Origin: CAZDWZ01 sp964509425
Lineage (GTDB): Bacteria; Bdellovibrionota_C; UBA2361; SZUA-149; CAZDWZ01
Assembly: GCA_964509425.1 (NCBI GenBank)
Contig: CAZDWZ010000020.1
Location: 1 to 61,572 of the forward strand
Direction: 5' to 3'
DNA length: 61,572 nt
This document shows, piece after piece, positions 43,790 through 52,721 of this stretch. The notes under the pieces are model-generated. The model ran no database searches. It was not told the origin of the DNA and worked only from the letters and a program-made list of their open reading frames with translations. The position numbers were made by a program, and so were the translations under genes. Each line of letters begins with the position of its first letter. Position 1 is the first letter of the stretch.

Positions 43790-43861
43790 TATCGTGGCGT
43801 CCGAAAGCACTCGTATTTGGCTTGGGGTGTATGGGACGCCCTAAGAATATGAAGATCAGGA
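43790..43861 (+). repeat. diverged type A right end
   Basis: TGTATGGGACGCCCTAAGAA followed by TATGAAGATCAGG matches the right terminus. Otherwise nothing recognisable lies in 43494-44102. Confidence 0.55.
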
Positions 43862-44102
43862 GAAACCAGCTTCGATCCAGAATGAACAGGCCAGAGTGAC
43901 GGCGGAGCGCCATGTCATCAGTCTCGGAGGATCGCTAAGCTACGCATACCCATAATGATTTTGACTCGTTTTGCTCGGAACGGGTTGTGACCGCATTCGC
44001 CTATCGCTAAACACGGAGTCGCGGTTTCAGGGTTTCAAATCATGGCCGCCGAATGGCTGCCGAGCATTCAACACGTTGCGGTTCTAATAAGGGATGGGCT
44101 CC

Positions 44103-45062
44103 ATGGAAAAGTTTACACGCAAATATTTCTGCATGACGTTTTTGCTACTCGTTATAGCGTCGCCAGCTCACGCAGAAAGCAGCAAGACAAAGCCCTCTCC
44201 CTCCTGGGGACTCTCAGAGCAAAACGACTACGAGCAAACACAACTAAGTCAAGTTTTAGAAATGGTCGATGCCGGGGTTTGCATGGATGACGCAGGTCTT
44301 CAAGCTCACCTTTTTGACGCCGTCGCAAGAAAGTCGGAGGTAGCGTCTCCAAGCGATGTGGAAATTTGCGAGTGGCCATCTCCTGAGAACGCCGCAGAGA
44401 CAGAACCCTTTAATCCCCCAAGAAAAGATGATGGGCTCGATCTTCCGAACCCGCCAAAGTACGGCGGACTTGATATAAGAGTAGCGAGCGATGAGTGTCG
44501 AAAGGCGATGTATGACAAGATTCTCGCGACGACCAAAGAGATTCCTACGAAGGAATTTTGCGAACCAAATTACGTTTGCCAGCAGTTTTCGGATGACTTC
44601 TGTAAATTCGTCAAAGAAAAGGGGTTTGGATGTCAGATTTTCGGAACTATGTGCGTGGATAAAAAGACCGAGCAGGGAATTTACGGTCATGCGGTAAATC
44701 TGGTTGAGTATCCGAACGTTTGCCAAGACACCCCTGCTGGGATGCGAACGTTTTGTATTGTCGAACCGCAGAGTGTGATGAATACCCAGTGCGTCAAGAA
44801 CGCCCCCACTCCCACGTTAGACAACCTTGTTGCCGGATGTTGGCATATTGGGCATCCGCCAGTGAACCCGAAAGTCGGTGGACCCGCTTGCAAAACCGAT
44901 TTGCTCGAATACATCGGCACATTGGCACAAGACACCCTCCGAAAAATCCATCCGGCGTATGATAAGCAGTGTCCAAAGAGCGAAATTGGGAAAACGATCT
45001 CCATCCATTCGCTGCTCTGGATCTCGCTTTCAAAATCGGACCCGACACGATTTGTGAAGTAG
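44103..45062 (+). CDS. secreted transglutaminase-like/cysteine-hydrolase-like protein
   Basis: 319 aa from ATG 44103 (AAGGG upstream; ATG 44094 also in frame). Signal peptide 1-24 (ends AHAES). An N-terminal region of about 125 residues is specific to this protein. Then YVCQQFSDDFC (C159), KGFGC, GHAVN (H196), FCIVEPQ (E221) and AGCWHIG match the paralogue at 26084-26809 (YVCWNFSNDNC, LGYGC, HHAIN, LCLVEPQ, IGCW). The Cys-His-Glu order fits a transglutaminase/papain-type fold. Substrate unknown; an exported cross-linking or cleaving activity is inference. Confidence 0.65.
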   Translation: MEKFTRKYFCMTFLLLVIASPAHAESSKTKPSPSWGLSEQNDYEQTQLSQVLEMVDAGVCMDDAGLQAHLFDAVARKSEVASPSDVEICEWPSPENAAETEPFNPPRKDDGLDLPNPPKYGGLDIRVASDECRKAMYDKILATTKEIPTKEFCEPNYVCQQFSDDFCKFVKEKGFGCQIFGTMCVDKKTEQGIYGHAVNLVEYPNVCQDTPAGMRTFCIVEPQSVMNTQCVKNAPTPTLDNLVAGCWHIGHPPVNPKVGGPACKTDLLEYIGTLAQDTLRKIHPAYDKQCPKSEIGKTISIHSLLWISLSKSDPTRFVK

Positions 45063-45382
45063 TTGAAAGCGCTGCTGGCGTCCAATTCCAGCAGCGCTTG
45101 TGCTTCTTGATCCCTCAGCCACCTTGCGCGATGTATAGTTATTCCCATCCGCAATAAAAAAAACGCGAAAACGGTCACACGGTCCCTCATAAAGAAGATC
45201 CGGAAGAGGGCTCCAGTTGAACCGCACATCCAGCTGCCGACGAAACATGTCGCATCGAGTCCTGGAACGATGGAATACGCGAAGGCTAACAAAGCCATCG
45301 AGGTGGGCAGCAACACGGCGACAACCAGAAGCATTTCATTTGCGAACGAAACAATGAAGCGAGGGATGTTCTTATGGGCCAT
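44687..45382 (-). CDS. doubtful small membrane protein (3' end unclear)
   Basis: The first 80-95 residues from ATG 45382 look like a real membrane protein (MLLVVAVLLPTSMALLAFAY; then a CFVGSWMCGSTGALFRIFFM segment). The frame then runs without stop through the terminator hairpin and antisense to the gene at 44103-45062, which is unlikely to be coding. An 8-base homopolymer (AAAAAAAA, about 45156) could mark a frameshift. Real 3' end probably near 45100. Confidence 0.35.
   Translation of the reverse strand: MAHKNIPRFIVSFANEMLLVVAVLLPTSMALLAFAYSIVPGLDATCFVGSWMCGSTGALFRIFFMRDRVTVFAFFLLRMGITIHRARWLRDQEAQALLELDASSAFNYFTNRVGSDFESEIQSSEWMEIVFPISLFGHCLSYAGWIFRRVSCANVPMYSSKSVLQAGPPTFGFTGGCPICQHPATRLSNVGVGAFLTHWVFITLCGSTIQNVRIPAGVSWQTFGYSTRFTA
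45067..45099 (+). terminator. strong 12-bp hairpin
   Basis: AAGCGCTGCTGG and CCAGCAGCGCTT surround a 9-base loop, just after the stop codon at 45062; then TGTGCTTCTTG. Likely terminator of the transglutaminase-like gene. Confidence 0.7.
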
Positions 45383-45387
45383 AGAAA

Positions 45388-45444
45388 ACGCTTGCCGCTT
45401 AACTAAGCGGCATTGCGGCCTGAGGACATGGGAACGGAGATCAG
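45388..45444. repeat. type C palindromic repeat
   Basis: TGCCGCTTAACTAAGCGGCA with flanking GGCCTGAGGACATGGGAACG. It overlaps the first codons of the doubtful membrane ORF on the minus strand. Confidence 0.75.
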
Positions 45445-45465
45445 TTATTGGCCCAATCTAATGTG

Positions 45466-45500
45466 GTCGTTATCGGACGCTTTGTGGCTACGAAGATCAG
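45466..45500 (+). repeat. solo right end
   Basis: GTTATCGGACGCTTTGTGGC then TACGAAGATCAG: right terminus without other element sequence. Confidence 0.6.
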
Positions 45501-45655
45501 CAGGCGAAACGGATAGCTGGTTCAGTTCAACTTTCTCGACGTTCGTCAATACCAGCTCCCTGGTAAACGTCAGCCGGTACACTGCTGCCATCATGAACGA
45601 AGCGCCCTGATTCCCAATCTTCTGTTGGTAGGGTGTTGACTCGTTTTCCTCCTAT

Positions 45656-45851
45656 TTGACGCGGGGCGCATTGGACGCCTTTGAGATATGAAGCTCAGAA
45701 GCGAATCCTCCGTTGGGTGGATTGGGCGACCTACAGAGATCGAAAGCGCTTTAACACGAAGCTGCAGCCCGAAGACTTCACGAATGAGCATGTTCTAGAA
45801 TTCAGGGGGCTTCCCGGGTTCGGCCACGCCACGCAAAGTAGCGAGAAGTAA
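45656..45851 (+). pseudogene. right end joined to RAYT internal fragment
   Basis: A right end (GGCGCATTGGACGCCTTTGAG) abuts 45699-45851, which encodes RILRWVDWATYRDRKRFN and on to TNEHVLEFRGL. This joins the reading frames seen at 61516-61572 and 58442-58825, so it bridges the two halves of the transposase and allows the full protein to be pieced together. Not functional here. Confidence 0.75.
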
Positions 45852-45856
45852 ACATT

Positions 45857-48205
45857 CTATTTTTCGTCAGACGTTACTTCGCGCGGAACGCTCTTTTTCC
45901 TCCCTCTCACGGCGTCGAATCCACCCTCGATAATTCCCGCACCGCCTTCAACGACGTCAAGCGCCGAGAGCCCGAGGCCCCGTATCAGCTCCGGTACGAA
46001 TCGAACGGCATTTGGAAGCGGCAAGCGGAGAGAGCCCGCAATCGGAAGCGGTATCCGGACTCCGAGAAGGGTGAGAAAAACTCGGAGGTCTAGAGAACCG
46101 TCCAGCCCGATCGTTCCGGTATACTCCATTCCCGGAAGCAGATTGGGCGAGACCAGGCCTTCCGAGATTTTCACCTTTCGCTCCTTTACTTCAAGGACAA
46201 GGTCAATCTTTTCGATGTGGATCTGTCCTTCGTTGCTCAGCGAAGCTTTGAGTCCTGTAGCGGTGTTCATCAGTTTTTCCGGAAGGAGGAATCCCGCCGT
46301 CTTTCCTGTGATGTTTGCGACGAGGTCAAGGGGAATGAAAATGAGATTGAACGGCGGAATATTCTGAAATTTGGAAGGAAGTTTGAGCTCGGTTGAGCGA
46401 AGCTCGAATTTGCCCATGAGAGAATTATAGAGCTCGGATTGTGTCCTCCCGCTCATCGTCATGTCGATGGTGAGCGCCTTGACCGTGCCAGGATCGGTGA
46501 CTCCGGTTGGATTCATCGCGGGTTTGAGCACCTCCTTCAGTTTCAGCTTTGACGTGTCGGCCTTGAAGTTGATGTGGAGATTCCCTCCGTCCTTCGATAC
46601 TGCTTTTGCCTCTGATTTAATGGGCGCGGCGCCACCTCGAGCATGGAGCACAACGGCAAGCTCCCTCGACTCGTTCTCTTCCGTGTTGTGCAAGTCGAGC
46701 CGGAATGCTTTGAATTCCGCCTGATCGGAATCGACCTCGGCAACCTGATATGTAACTTCAAGCGGAGGAAGTGCGGGAAGGTTGAACTCCGGATCGGATT
46801 TTTCCTCCGGAGGCTTCTCCGCTTCCGCTGGAGGAGCCGCCGCCGCCTGCTTTTTTCCGAGGAGTGCCTGCAACTCCTGAACAAGAAGCCGCTCACTCGT
46901 CAGGTCTGCTCGAACCGAGATTGGTTGGAGGATTGCTGCTTTTCCGGAAAGATCAAAAATGCGTTTTCCACCCTTCAGCAGGTCGAATTTGAGATTCTCC
47001 AAAAGAATTTCACCTTTTGTAATTTTCGCGAGCACCTTCAACGTCGTGCCACGCAGCGTCTCGGGTGAAAAGCTCGGATTGGCTACCTGCAGTTCTTCCA
47101 GTCCCACGGAAATTTCAAGATCACCTAGTACTCCGTCTTGAAAGACTATCGAGGGTTTTAGTTCCGCAACTATGGACAACTTTTCAAGATCCGGTGGAAC
47201 CGCCGGAAAAAGACGGAGGAAGCGGTCGTTTAACTTCGAAACACGAATATTCCCCGAGAGCCTCTTGTTCTGAAGCTCGAATGCTCCATCAGCCGAGAAG
47301 GATGTGTAGGCGTTCTCCGCGTCTAGAAATTGGAGCTCGGTTTTAGCGAACTTCACCTCTTTGTTAGGAAAGAAACTGAGCCGGGTAGTGAGCCGTCCTT
47401 CGGACGGTGCTACGGAATTGGGAATGCTGAAATGCTTCCAACGAAGATCTATTTCGTTCTCCGATTCGAAAGGCTTTTGTCCGCGGAGATCGAGTTTCAG
47501 AAATCCATTTTCAAACAAAACGGGAAACCCTGACAGCGACAGCGGATCGAGTTTCGTGCTCAATGTGTAGTTCTCAACAGCCCCCTGTTCGGTCAATCGA
47601 GCCGTTCCGCTGACTTGAACTTTAGATTTCACCAGTTGAGAGGCCTTCTGCAGCTTGTATTCGAGTCCGAAGCGGCCGTCGGTTGAACATTCGATTCCCA
47701 CTCCGCAAACCAAAAAGTCGATGTGAATTGAGTCCAGTCTGACGGAGAGTCCGTCTTCTCCCGAGAAGTCGAAATTCGAGTTTCTGATCTTCGTGTTTTT
47801 CAAAGCGACGCGCGGAAGCAGGCTTGATTCAGATTTTCCTGCCGGATTTTTCACCGAATCCGAAGTGCTCTTCCCCGAATTGGTTTCGATTTTTACCGAG
47901 AGTTTATCGAGAAGGAGAGCGGTAGCCGAGTATTCTCCACTAAAAACTTTCCGGAGCTCAAAGTCGAGAAAGCCATAACCCAGTGTAGCGACCACGGAAC
48001 CAGGTTTTTCGAATACAAATCCAGAAACCTCGAGAGTATGCCTTTTGAAGAGCTCAATTCGTGCGGACTCGATACGGAGTCCCGAAAAATGCGCTGCAAG
48101 CGGCAAGACCGCCCGCCGCAAGCCCCAAGGGGTAAGTAAAATCAACAAGCTCAGGACGCCGAGGAGTACCAGGTAGAGAAGCGCCAAGAGAAGAAATCGT
48201 TTCAT
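45857..48205 (-). CDS. AsmA/DUF748-like inner-membrane-anchored periplasmic protein
   Basis: 782 aa. One N-terminal membrane segment (FLLLALLYLVLLGVLSLLIL), then a long repetitive beta-rich periplasmic part (RIESARIELFKRHTLEVSGF; LELQNKRLSG-type repeats) and a C-terminal region near the end with GTIGLDGSLDLRVFLTL and IAGSLRLPLP, as in AsmA-type proteins. A Pro/Ala/Glu-rich insert lies near residue 455 (AAAPPAEAEKPPEEKSDPE). Relatives carry phospholipids between membranes or affect outer-membrane assembly. No operon partner. Confidence 0.8.
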   Translation of the reverse strand: MKRFLLLALLYLVLLGVLSLLILLTPWGLRRAVLPLAAHFSGLRIESARIELFKRHTLEVSGFVFEKPGSVVATLGYGFLDFELRKVFSGEYSATALLLDKLSVKIETNSGKSTSDSVKNPAGKSESSLLPRVALKNTKIRNSNFDFSGEDGLSVRLDSIHIDFLVCGVGIECSTDGRFGLEYKLQKASQLVKSKVQVSGTARLTEQGAVENYTLSTKLDPLSLSGFPVLFENGFLKLDLRGQKPFESENEIDLRWKHFSIPNSVAPSEGRLTTRLSFFPNKEVKFAKTELQFLDAENAYTSFSADGAFELQNKRLSGNIRVSKLNDRFLRLFPAVPPDLEKLSIVAELKPSIVFQDGVLGDLEISVGLEELQVANPSFSPETLRGTTLKVLAKITKGEILLENLKFDLLKGGKRIFDLSGKAAILQPISVRADLTSERLLVQELQALLGKKQAAAAPPAEAEKPPEEKSDPEFNLPALPPLEVTYQVAEVDSDQAEFKAFRLDLHNTEENESRELAVVLHARGGAAPIKSEAKAVSKDGGNLHINFKADTSKLKLKEVLKPAMNPTGVTDPGTVKALTIDMTMSGRTQSELYNSLMGKFELRSTELKLPSKFQNIPPFNLIFIPLDLVANITGKTAGFLLPEKLMNTATGLKASLSNEGQIHIEKIDLVLEVKERKVKISEGLVSPNLLPGMEYTGTIGLDGSLDLRVFLTLLGVRIPLPIAGSLRLPLPNAVRFVPELIRGLGLSALDVVEGGAGIIEGGFDAVRGRKKSVPREVTSDEK

Positions 48206-48303
48206 AACGGTTTTTATTCGCGAAAGAGTTCATCGCGCAAGATATCGATCGGCGGATATCACGCGAACATCAGAGATATCATTGATTTGATGAGCCAAAT
48301 TAC

Positions 48304-48383
48304 CCGATATCTTATCTTCAGGGCCCAATGCCGCTTAACTAAGAGTCATTGGGCCCTGAGGATATGGAGATCGGAGATCAGGG
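48304..48383. repeat. type C palindromic repeat, longest copy
   Basis: TATCTTCAGGGCCCAATGCC, GCTTAACTAAGAGTCATTGG, GCCCTGAGGATATGGAGATC: an almost perfect palindrome of about 60 bases with a duplicated GGAGATC tail, in the 238-base gap between genes ending at 48444 and starting at 48205. Confidence 0.8.
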
Positions 48384-48443
48384 AAGGCGCTTCGTTCACA
48401 GATTTGACCTGAAGTCGGCCTCTCAAACGGCTCATTCAGGGCT

Positions 48444-50075
48444 TTATGAAGCTCGATGCCTCGTCCCACTCTCACGTGCGCCAGGCTCGAGTACACGGTG
48501 TTTGAGAATTCGAAGATCTGAGAATTCGATATCTGGAGGCATGGTTAGAATTAAACTCTTCATTCCAAAGTCTCTCCTTACGATGGAAGTTAGACGATTG
48601 CAGATTAGGACGAGAGCTACAGAAATGACGGTAAGCACAATTGCAGGATAGCCACCGATGATTTGCGCATTCGAGGCCAAAAAATAGATCGCTAAACTCG
48701 ACGTCAGCTCCATAAGAAAACAAGTGGCGGGAGCAATACGGCCTTGAAACAGTGGAAGCCACGTTTTTGAGGGCAACTCATTCGGAGGATGCCGTCTCAA
48801 CACCAACACTAAAGCTCGAAGATGCAGCAGATAAAACCACTGGATAGCAAGAATCAGGAATGGAGCAGCGTTGTAGAGAATAATTCCTGGAACAGAGACA
48901 CCGAAAACTGCCAAGTCATTTGATTTTATCTGACCAACTCTCGCAAAGAAGATCGCCGCCGCAGAGAGTGTGAGATCACCATATTCGCTTCGCAGCGCCG
49001 TCAAATTGGGAAACGCATAACGGCTCGATGTATTCAATTCTGGTCTTGCGATTCGCTCTGCAAGAAATTTCAAAGGGAAGAACGGGGTTTCTTCGAGGGC
49101 AGTAATCGGTATCGCAAACTTGAAAGAGACCATCAATTTGTCTGGCGGCGTGCCCGGTGGCATCCATACGCCAAAGTTTACCTCACGAATCCACTCCAGC
49201 GCACTGTCCTGTGAAAGCGAAATTTCATACGCCCAAATGCCGGTCGAGTCTGAGAAAGCTTTTGATTCCCGGGAGCGGTCGAAGATCGACTTCTCGAGAT
49301 CCGTCGAAGAACTCGTTGACGTGTTCCAAGAGGAGCCGAACCTAGGGGTCCGCCCGATTGAAGTCCCGTCGTCAGAGAGCGGAGTAACCAATGCCGCAGA
49401 TGCCTTTAGCTGCAAAAGGGAGTCAGGCGTCGTCGTTCGCGGTCCGAGTCGTCCGAGCGAAAGATTTGGGGCGAGGTAGATATTATTTGACTCAAAACTG
49501 CGATGAGGCATTTCGGGTCTGGCCCCTTGACTGCTCGGAACATAAATGACGCTTGGATCGCCAAGGCCATCCCAGTAGTCCAAAGCCTCATTTATGCTCA
49601 CGAATAAATCTTCGCTCTCGGTCGGCTCATCATCCGGTAGAATGGAGTCGTATGATGGCACATTTAAAAAATTCGCGTCTCCAGCTTGTCGAATGACCTG
49701 TATCTCATGACCTGACCTCTCCGCTGGCACAACAATAGCGAGCTCCGCGTCGCCAACAATGCGGAACTGAATAGGTTGGTTAGCTCTTTCGGACTGGAGA
49801 TAAAGCCCAGTAGGAAACTGCTGCTCCTCAAGAGCTGAGAGCGTTGGGTTAAGCCTCCTGCTCTTTTCTCGGGAGACTTGAGTGGCCAGCTTCAAAAGCC
49901 AATCGGCATTCTTTCGAGTAAATTCGGAAGCGCTTTGCAGCACCTCGATTTCTCTAACAGCTCCGGCGTAAACGCCGACTAATGTCACAGTGACATGAAA
50001 CAAAATCAGCGACACCGCTGCTAGGATTAGAGTGAAAGACAATCGCCGGATCTGCGCAATTAACTCTGATATCAT
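48444..50075 (-). CDS. large membrane protein with periplasmic domain, repeat-derived C-terminus
   Basis: 543 aa. One N-terminal membrane segment (about 14-40), a periplasmic domain of about 340 residues, then three membrane segments (VFGVSVPGIILYNAAPFLIL; TSSLAIYFLASNAQIIGGY; IVLTVISVALVLICNRL) and a short tail. The last ~30 residues (DIEFSDLRILKHRVLEPGA) are encoded by a TTTGAGAATTCG-type repeat at 48500-48535 and sequence beyond it, so the native C-terminus was probably replaced by repeat insertion. No family was recognised. Confidence 0.65.
   Translation of the reverse strand: MISELIAQIRRLSFTLILAAVSLILFHVTVTLVGVYAGAVREIEVLQSASEFTRKNADWLLKLATQVSREKSRRLNPTLSALEEQQFPTGLYLQSERANQPIQFRIVGDAELAIVVPAERSGHEIQVIRQAGDANFLNVPSYDSILPDDEPTESEDLFVSINEALDYWDGLGDPSVIYVPSSQGARPEMPHRSFESNNIYLAPNLSLGRLGPRTTTPDSLLQLKASAALVTPLSDDGTSIGRTPRFGSSWNTSTSSSTDLEKSIFDRSRESKAFSDSTGIWAYEISLSQDSALEWIREVNFGVWMPPGTPPDKLMVSFKFAIPITALEETPFFPLKFLAERIARPELNTSSRYAFPNLTALRSEYGDLTLSAAAIFFARVGQIKSNDLAVFGVSVPGIILYNAAPFLILAIQWFYLLHLRALVLVLRRHPPNELPSKTWLPLFQGRIAPATCFLMELTSSLAIYFLASNAQIIGGYPAIVLTVISVALVLICNRLTSIVRRDFGMKSLILTMPPDIEFSDLRILKHRVLEPGARESGTRHRAS
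48500..48535. repeat. TTTGAGAATTCG-type repeat inside a reading frame
   Basis: GTTTGAGAATTCGAAGATCTGAGAATTCGATATCTGG carries two copies of GAGAATTCG and is read as the C-terminus of the membrane protein on the minus strand. Confidence 0.65.
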
Positions 50076-50200
50076 ACAACTCCAATCGAGTCGGGAACTT
50101 AACTCTAACCTGTCCCGCTCGGCGGCTCGTTCCCGCGCAGCATAAGCGAAATTCCTCCGCTTGGTCAGATGAATTGCAAAAGGTGCCTTAGGACGGGCCC

Positions 50201-50404
50201 CTAGTTCGCCTTGAGTATTTCAGTCAACCTGAATCCAATACCCGAAGCAAGGCCACCACCTCGGCCATGTCGTTCTAAAAAACTTTCCCGGCTCCACACG
50301 AGGTCTCCGGCTCCTCGAAGTCTCAAAGACCCTTTGCAGCGCCGTCTCACCCCACAATTGCCTCGAAAGGAGGAAACTCTCGATCTTCTGCGCCGATTAA
50401 ATCC
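50201..50404. other. 5' flank of second RAYT lineage
   Basis: It shares about 42 bases (50356-50410) with 5279-5330. A minus-strand frame ending GLASGIGFRLTEILKAN is open here but has no recognisable family. Confidence 0.3.
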
Positions 50405-50682
50405 TTGCACCTCACAAACAAGGATTCCCCGATTGCCCGGGATATCGCATATGAAGACCCAGACAAAACCTTCTTCATCACCTCCCGCACCATCGCCTCA
50501 CGACTCTGGTTCGTGAACAACCGAAAGCTCCACAGAAAAGTCGCAGCATTCCTCGCCAAGTTTCAAAAAAAGTACGGCGTCATCCGCTACGCCTTCATCA
50601 TCATGGGAAATCACTATCACTTGATCGCCCGCTTCCTCAATGCGAACAACTCAAAGTTTCTCCAGGCATTCAACTCCAGATC
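50405..50682 (+). pseudogene. RAYT (Y1/HUH transposase), second lineage, truncated
   Basis: About 93 codons from a TTG: KTFFITSRTIASRLWFVNNR, then YAFIIMGNHYH with the HUH pair H70/H72. It shares LWFVNN-(K/R)-x-L and QxKYG with the transposase at 61038 but is otherwise diverged. The frame is cut by the left end of a type B MITE at 50680-50700 before the catalytic Tyr region. REP-associated Y1 transposase family; inactive. Confidence 0.8.
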
Positions 50683-50846
50683 CCGTATCCTCAGGGCGTC
50701 CGATTTCGAATTTTCGAGAGAATCAATTAAAACTCGATCTTTAGTAATCGGCAGAATGGGCCAGAAGTTTCCCTCGATTGACGCGGAATTTCGAATGTTG
50801 TTCCGAAGTAGGAGTTGATCGGACGCCCTCAGGATAAGGAGAAGGG
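50680..50846 (+). mobile_element. type B MITE inserted into RAYT remnant
   Basis: Left end CGTATCCTCAGGGCGTCCGA, core (ATCGGCAGAATGGGCCAGAA, GATTGACGCGGAATTTCG), right end GATCGGACGCCCTCAGGATAAG. About 165 bases; it interrupts the second-lineage transposase. Confidence 0.8.
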
Positions 50847-50927
50847 GACAAAACAAGGGAAGGTTCGGTTCCTTGTTTTGTCCCGGCGGGACTGAAACGA
50901 CCCCCAGTGCAGCGCATGGCCCTCTGA

Positions 50928-51212
50928 GTATAGTATCCAGCGTCTTAGAAAAGTTTATTCCAATTCTGTAAAAGCGCGACGATGCCGCGGCACAGCAGTT
51001 TCTTTGCATTGCTCTGACAGGGTCCTTCTGATTTCCGTCCCGTCTGAGTATCTTCTCAGACGAGAGCGATATCCGCTTTCCAACAAACCAAACTACGAGC
51101 CAATCTTTGGTAATCGGAGAATATTCGCGCAAAGATTCCAGCCATTCGGGGCATGGGTGGGCTCAACTTGAAATTAAATCGACTATCGGACGCCCTGAGG
51201 ATTGGGATATCT
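50928..51212 (+). mobile_element. type B MITE, long form
   Basis: The left block TATCCAGCGTCTTAGAAAAG with GCGCGACGATGCCGCGGC matches 23841-23900; the core from GAGCGATATCCGCTTTCC matches 23996 and 52738; right end CGACTATCGGACGCCCTGAGG. Confidence 0.75.
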
Positions 51213-51215
51213 GAA

Positions 51216-51320
51216 GAGAGCTTCAGCTTTTCAAGCGATTCGTGCCATCTTTCACTTCGAGCGTATGGGATGCCCTGAGAATAAAGCGAAAAGCAGAAGA
51301 TTTGAGGATATGAGAGTCGG
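51216..51320 (+). repeat. type A right-end pieces abutting a gene start
   Basis: CTTTTCAAGCGATTCGTGCC, GAGCGTATGGGATGCCCTGA and then TTGAGGATATGAGAGTCGG run up to the ATG at 51321, so this gene's 5' leader is repeat-derived. Confidence 0.65.
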
Positions 51321-52622
51321 ATGACAAATGCGGTCAAACACCAAATACAGGAGCGCAAAGAAGCTCCTCGATCGCAAGAGCCGTTTCACGAGAACGTTCC
51401 TCTCCCCTGCCCTCCCAGTTTGGCACTTCCGCCGACTCGAATTAGGAGCGCCGTTGTGCTCGATATGCTCCGCGCCTTCCTCTTTCTGGCAGTCATCTGC
51501 TTTCCAGGAATCGCGTGGGTTTTTTCGTACGACCCATACAGCGGCCTGAAAGAGAGTCGAATGAAAGCTCCCCCTCCAGAAGTCGGATGGAGCGATCTTA
51601 GAAACGTGGAAGGACTTATCGGAAAATTCGAGATCTTCTTTAAAGACAATTTTTATGGCCGCGACGCGCTGATCGTTCTCAATCGAGGAATTCTACTTCT
51701 TCTTTTAAAAACTATGCCGTCAGAGTTTGTGATCCAAGGAAAGAACGGGTGGCTATTCTACAATCAGCATAAGAATCTCGAGGAGTTTCGAAATCTAAAA
51801 CCATTCTCTCGTGACGAGCTAAAAAAAGTCGCGGCGGCATTACAAGCACAAAGCAACTTGGCTAAACGTAATCGCGCCCGCTTCATATTCTATGTGCCTC
51901 CGTGTTCTCCAACTGTCTATCCGGAAGAGCTCCCATCTTGGCTCGATATTCGTCCAAATCCCAGTAGACTGGACCAGCTCGTGGAGTATTTAGGAGCGCA
52001 CACCGATGTCGTCATCGTCGATTCGCGTAACTCAATGCAAAAAGCCAAAACGACGTTTCAAGGATTGCCGCTATACTATCGAACGGACACACATTGGAAT
52101 GGACTCGCCGCATACATCGGCTACCGCGATCTTCTCACCAAATTGCAAGAGCTCTTCCCGAGATATCGGACTGAGCTTCAGCCGTTCGAACTTGATGCGT
52201 TCACTCTCAGGAGAACCCCCGAAAGAAGCGGCGACTTGACCAACATTATTGGCATCCCTCCCCACTGGCTGGTCGACGAGAACCTCGAGCTCCTGCCCAA
52301 CTTTCCACGGTCCGCGAAACTTGTCTTGGAGTCTAAGCCTGAGATCCAAAATTTCTTGATCTCCACCTCAGGGCCGGACCGTAAAAGCCTCCGTCTTCTA
52401 ATGTTTCGAGACTCATATGCGATCGCCATGATTCCCTTTCTCGCGGAGCATTTCAGATGGAGTCGTTACCTGTGGGGATTCGACCGAGACGGTGAGAAAT
52501 TCACCCAATCCAGGGCCGACGTCATCATCCTGGAGATGGTTGAACGGAGGCTTTACTCAATCGACCCAAATGCATTCCACTTTCCACGCACATGGGAGGA
52601 GAAACAAGCTTTTGGTAACTAA
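51321..52622 (+). CDS. AlgX/AlgJ-like SGNH acetyltransferase-type protein
   Basis: 433 aa; ATG 51321 lies directly after a repeat, and the native start may be further in, such as ATG 51468 before the membrane segment (MLRAFLFLAVICFPGIAWVF). The domain from about 85 to 425 shows AlgX/DHHW-like features: FEIFFKDNFYGRDALI, GKNGWLFYN, the DTHWN motif (DxHW, about 255-259) and MFRDSYAIAMIPFLAEHF as the Ser motif. The family O-acetylates exopolysaccharides such as alginate, usually with an MBOAT partner, which is absent here. Membrane-anchored, periplasmic. Confidence 0.8.
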   Translation: MTNAVKHQIQERKEAPRSQEPFHENVPLPCPPSLALPPTRIRSAVVLDMLRAFLFLAVICFPGIAWVFSYDPYSGLKESRMKAPPPEVGWSDLRNVEGLIGKFEIFFKDNFYGRDALIVLNRGILLLLLKTMPSEFVIQGKNGWLFYNQHKNLEEFRNLKPFSRDELKKVAAALQAQSNLAKRNRARFIFYVPPCSPTVYPEELPSWLDIRPNPSRLDQLVEYLGAHTDVVIVDSRNSMQKAKTTFQGLPLYYRTDTHWNGLAAYIGYRDLLTKLQELFPRYRTELQPFELDAFTLRRTPERSGDLTNIIGIPPHWLVDENLELLPNFPRSAKLVLESKPEIQNFLISTSGPDRKSLRLLMFRDSYAIAMIPFLAEHFRWSRYLWGFDRDGEKFTQSRADVIILEMVERRLYSIDPNAFHFPRTWEEKQAFGN

Positions 52623-52721
52623 ACTTGGGTGAATGTGACGTCGGGGCATCCAATATTTAACGTCAACTGCTAAGTTCTTCAGGTATCGGGGTCATCTTGA
52701 TTAGAAGAATTATCGGACTGA

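Noticed and set aside
50201..50410. 69-aa minus-strand frame
   Set aside because: It overlaps the shared 5' flank of the second RAYT lineage and has no family; more likely element flank than gene.
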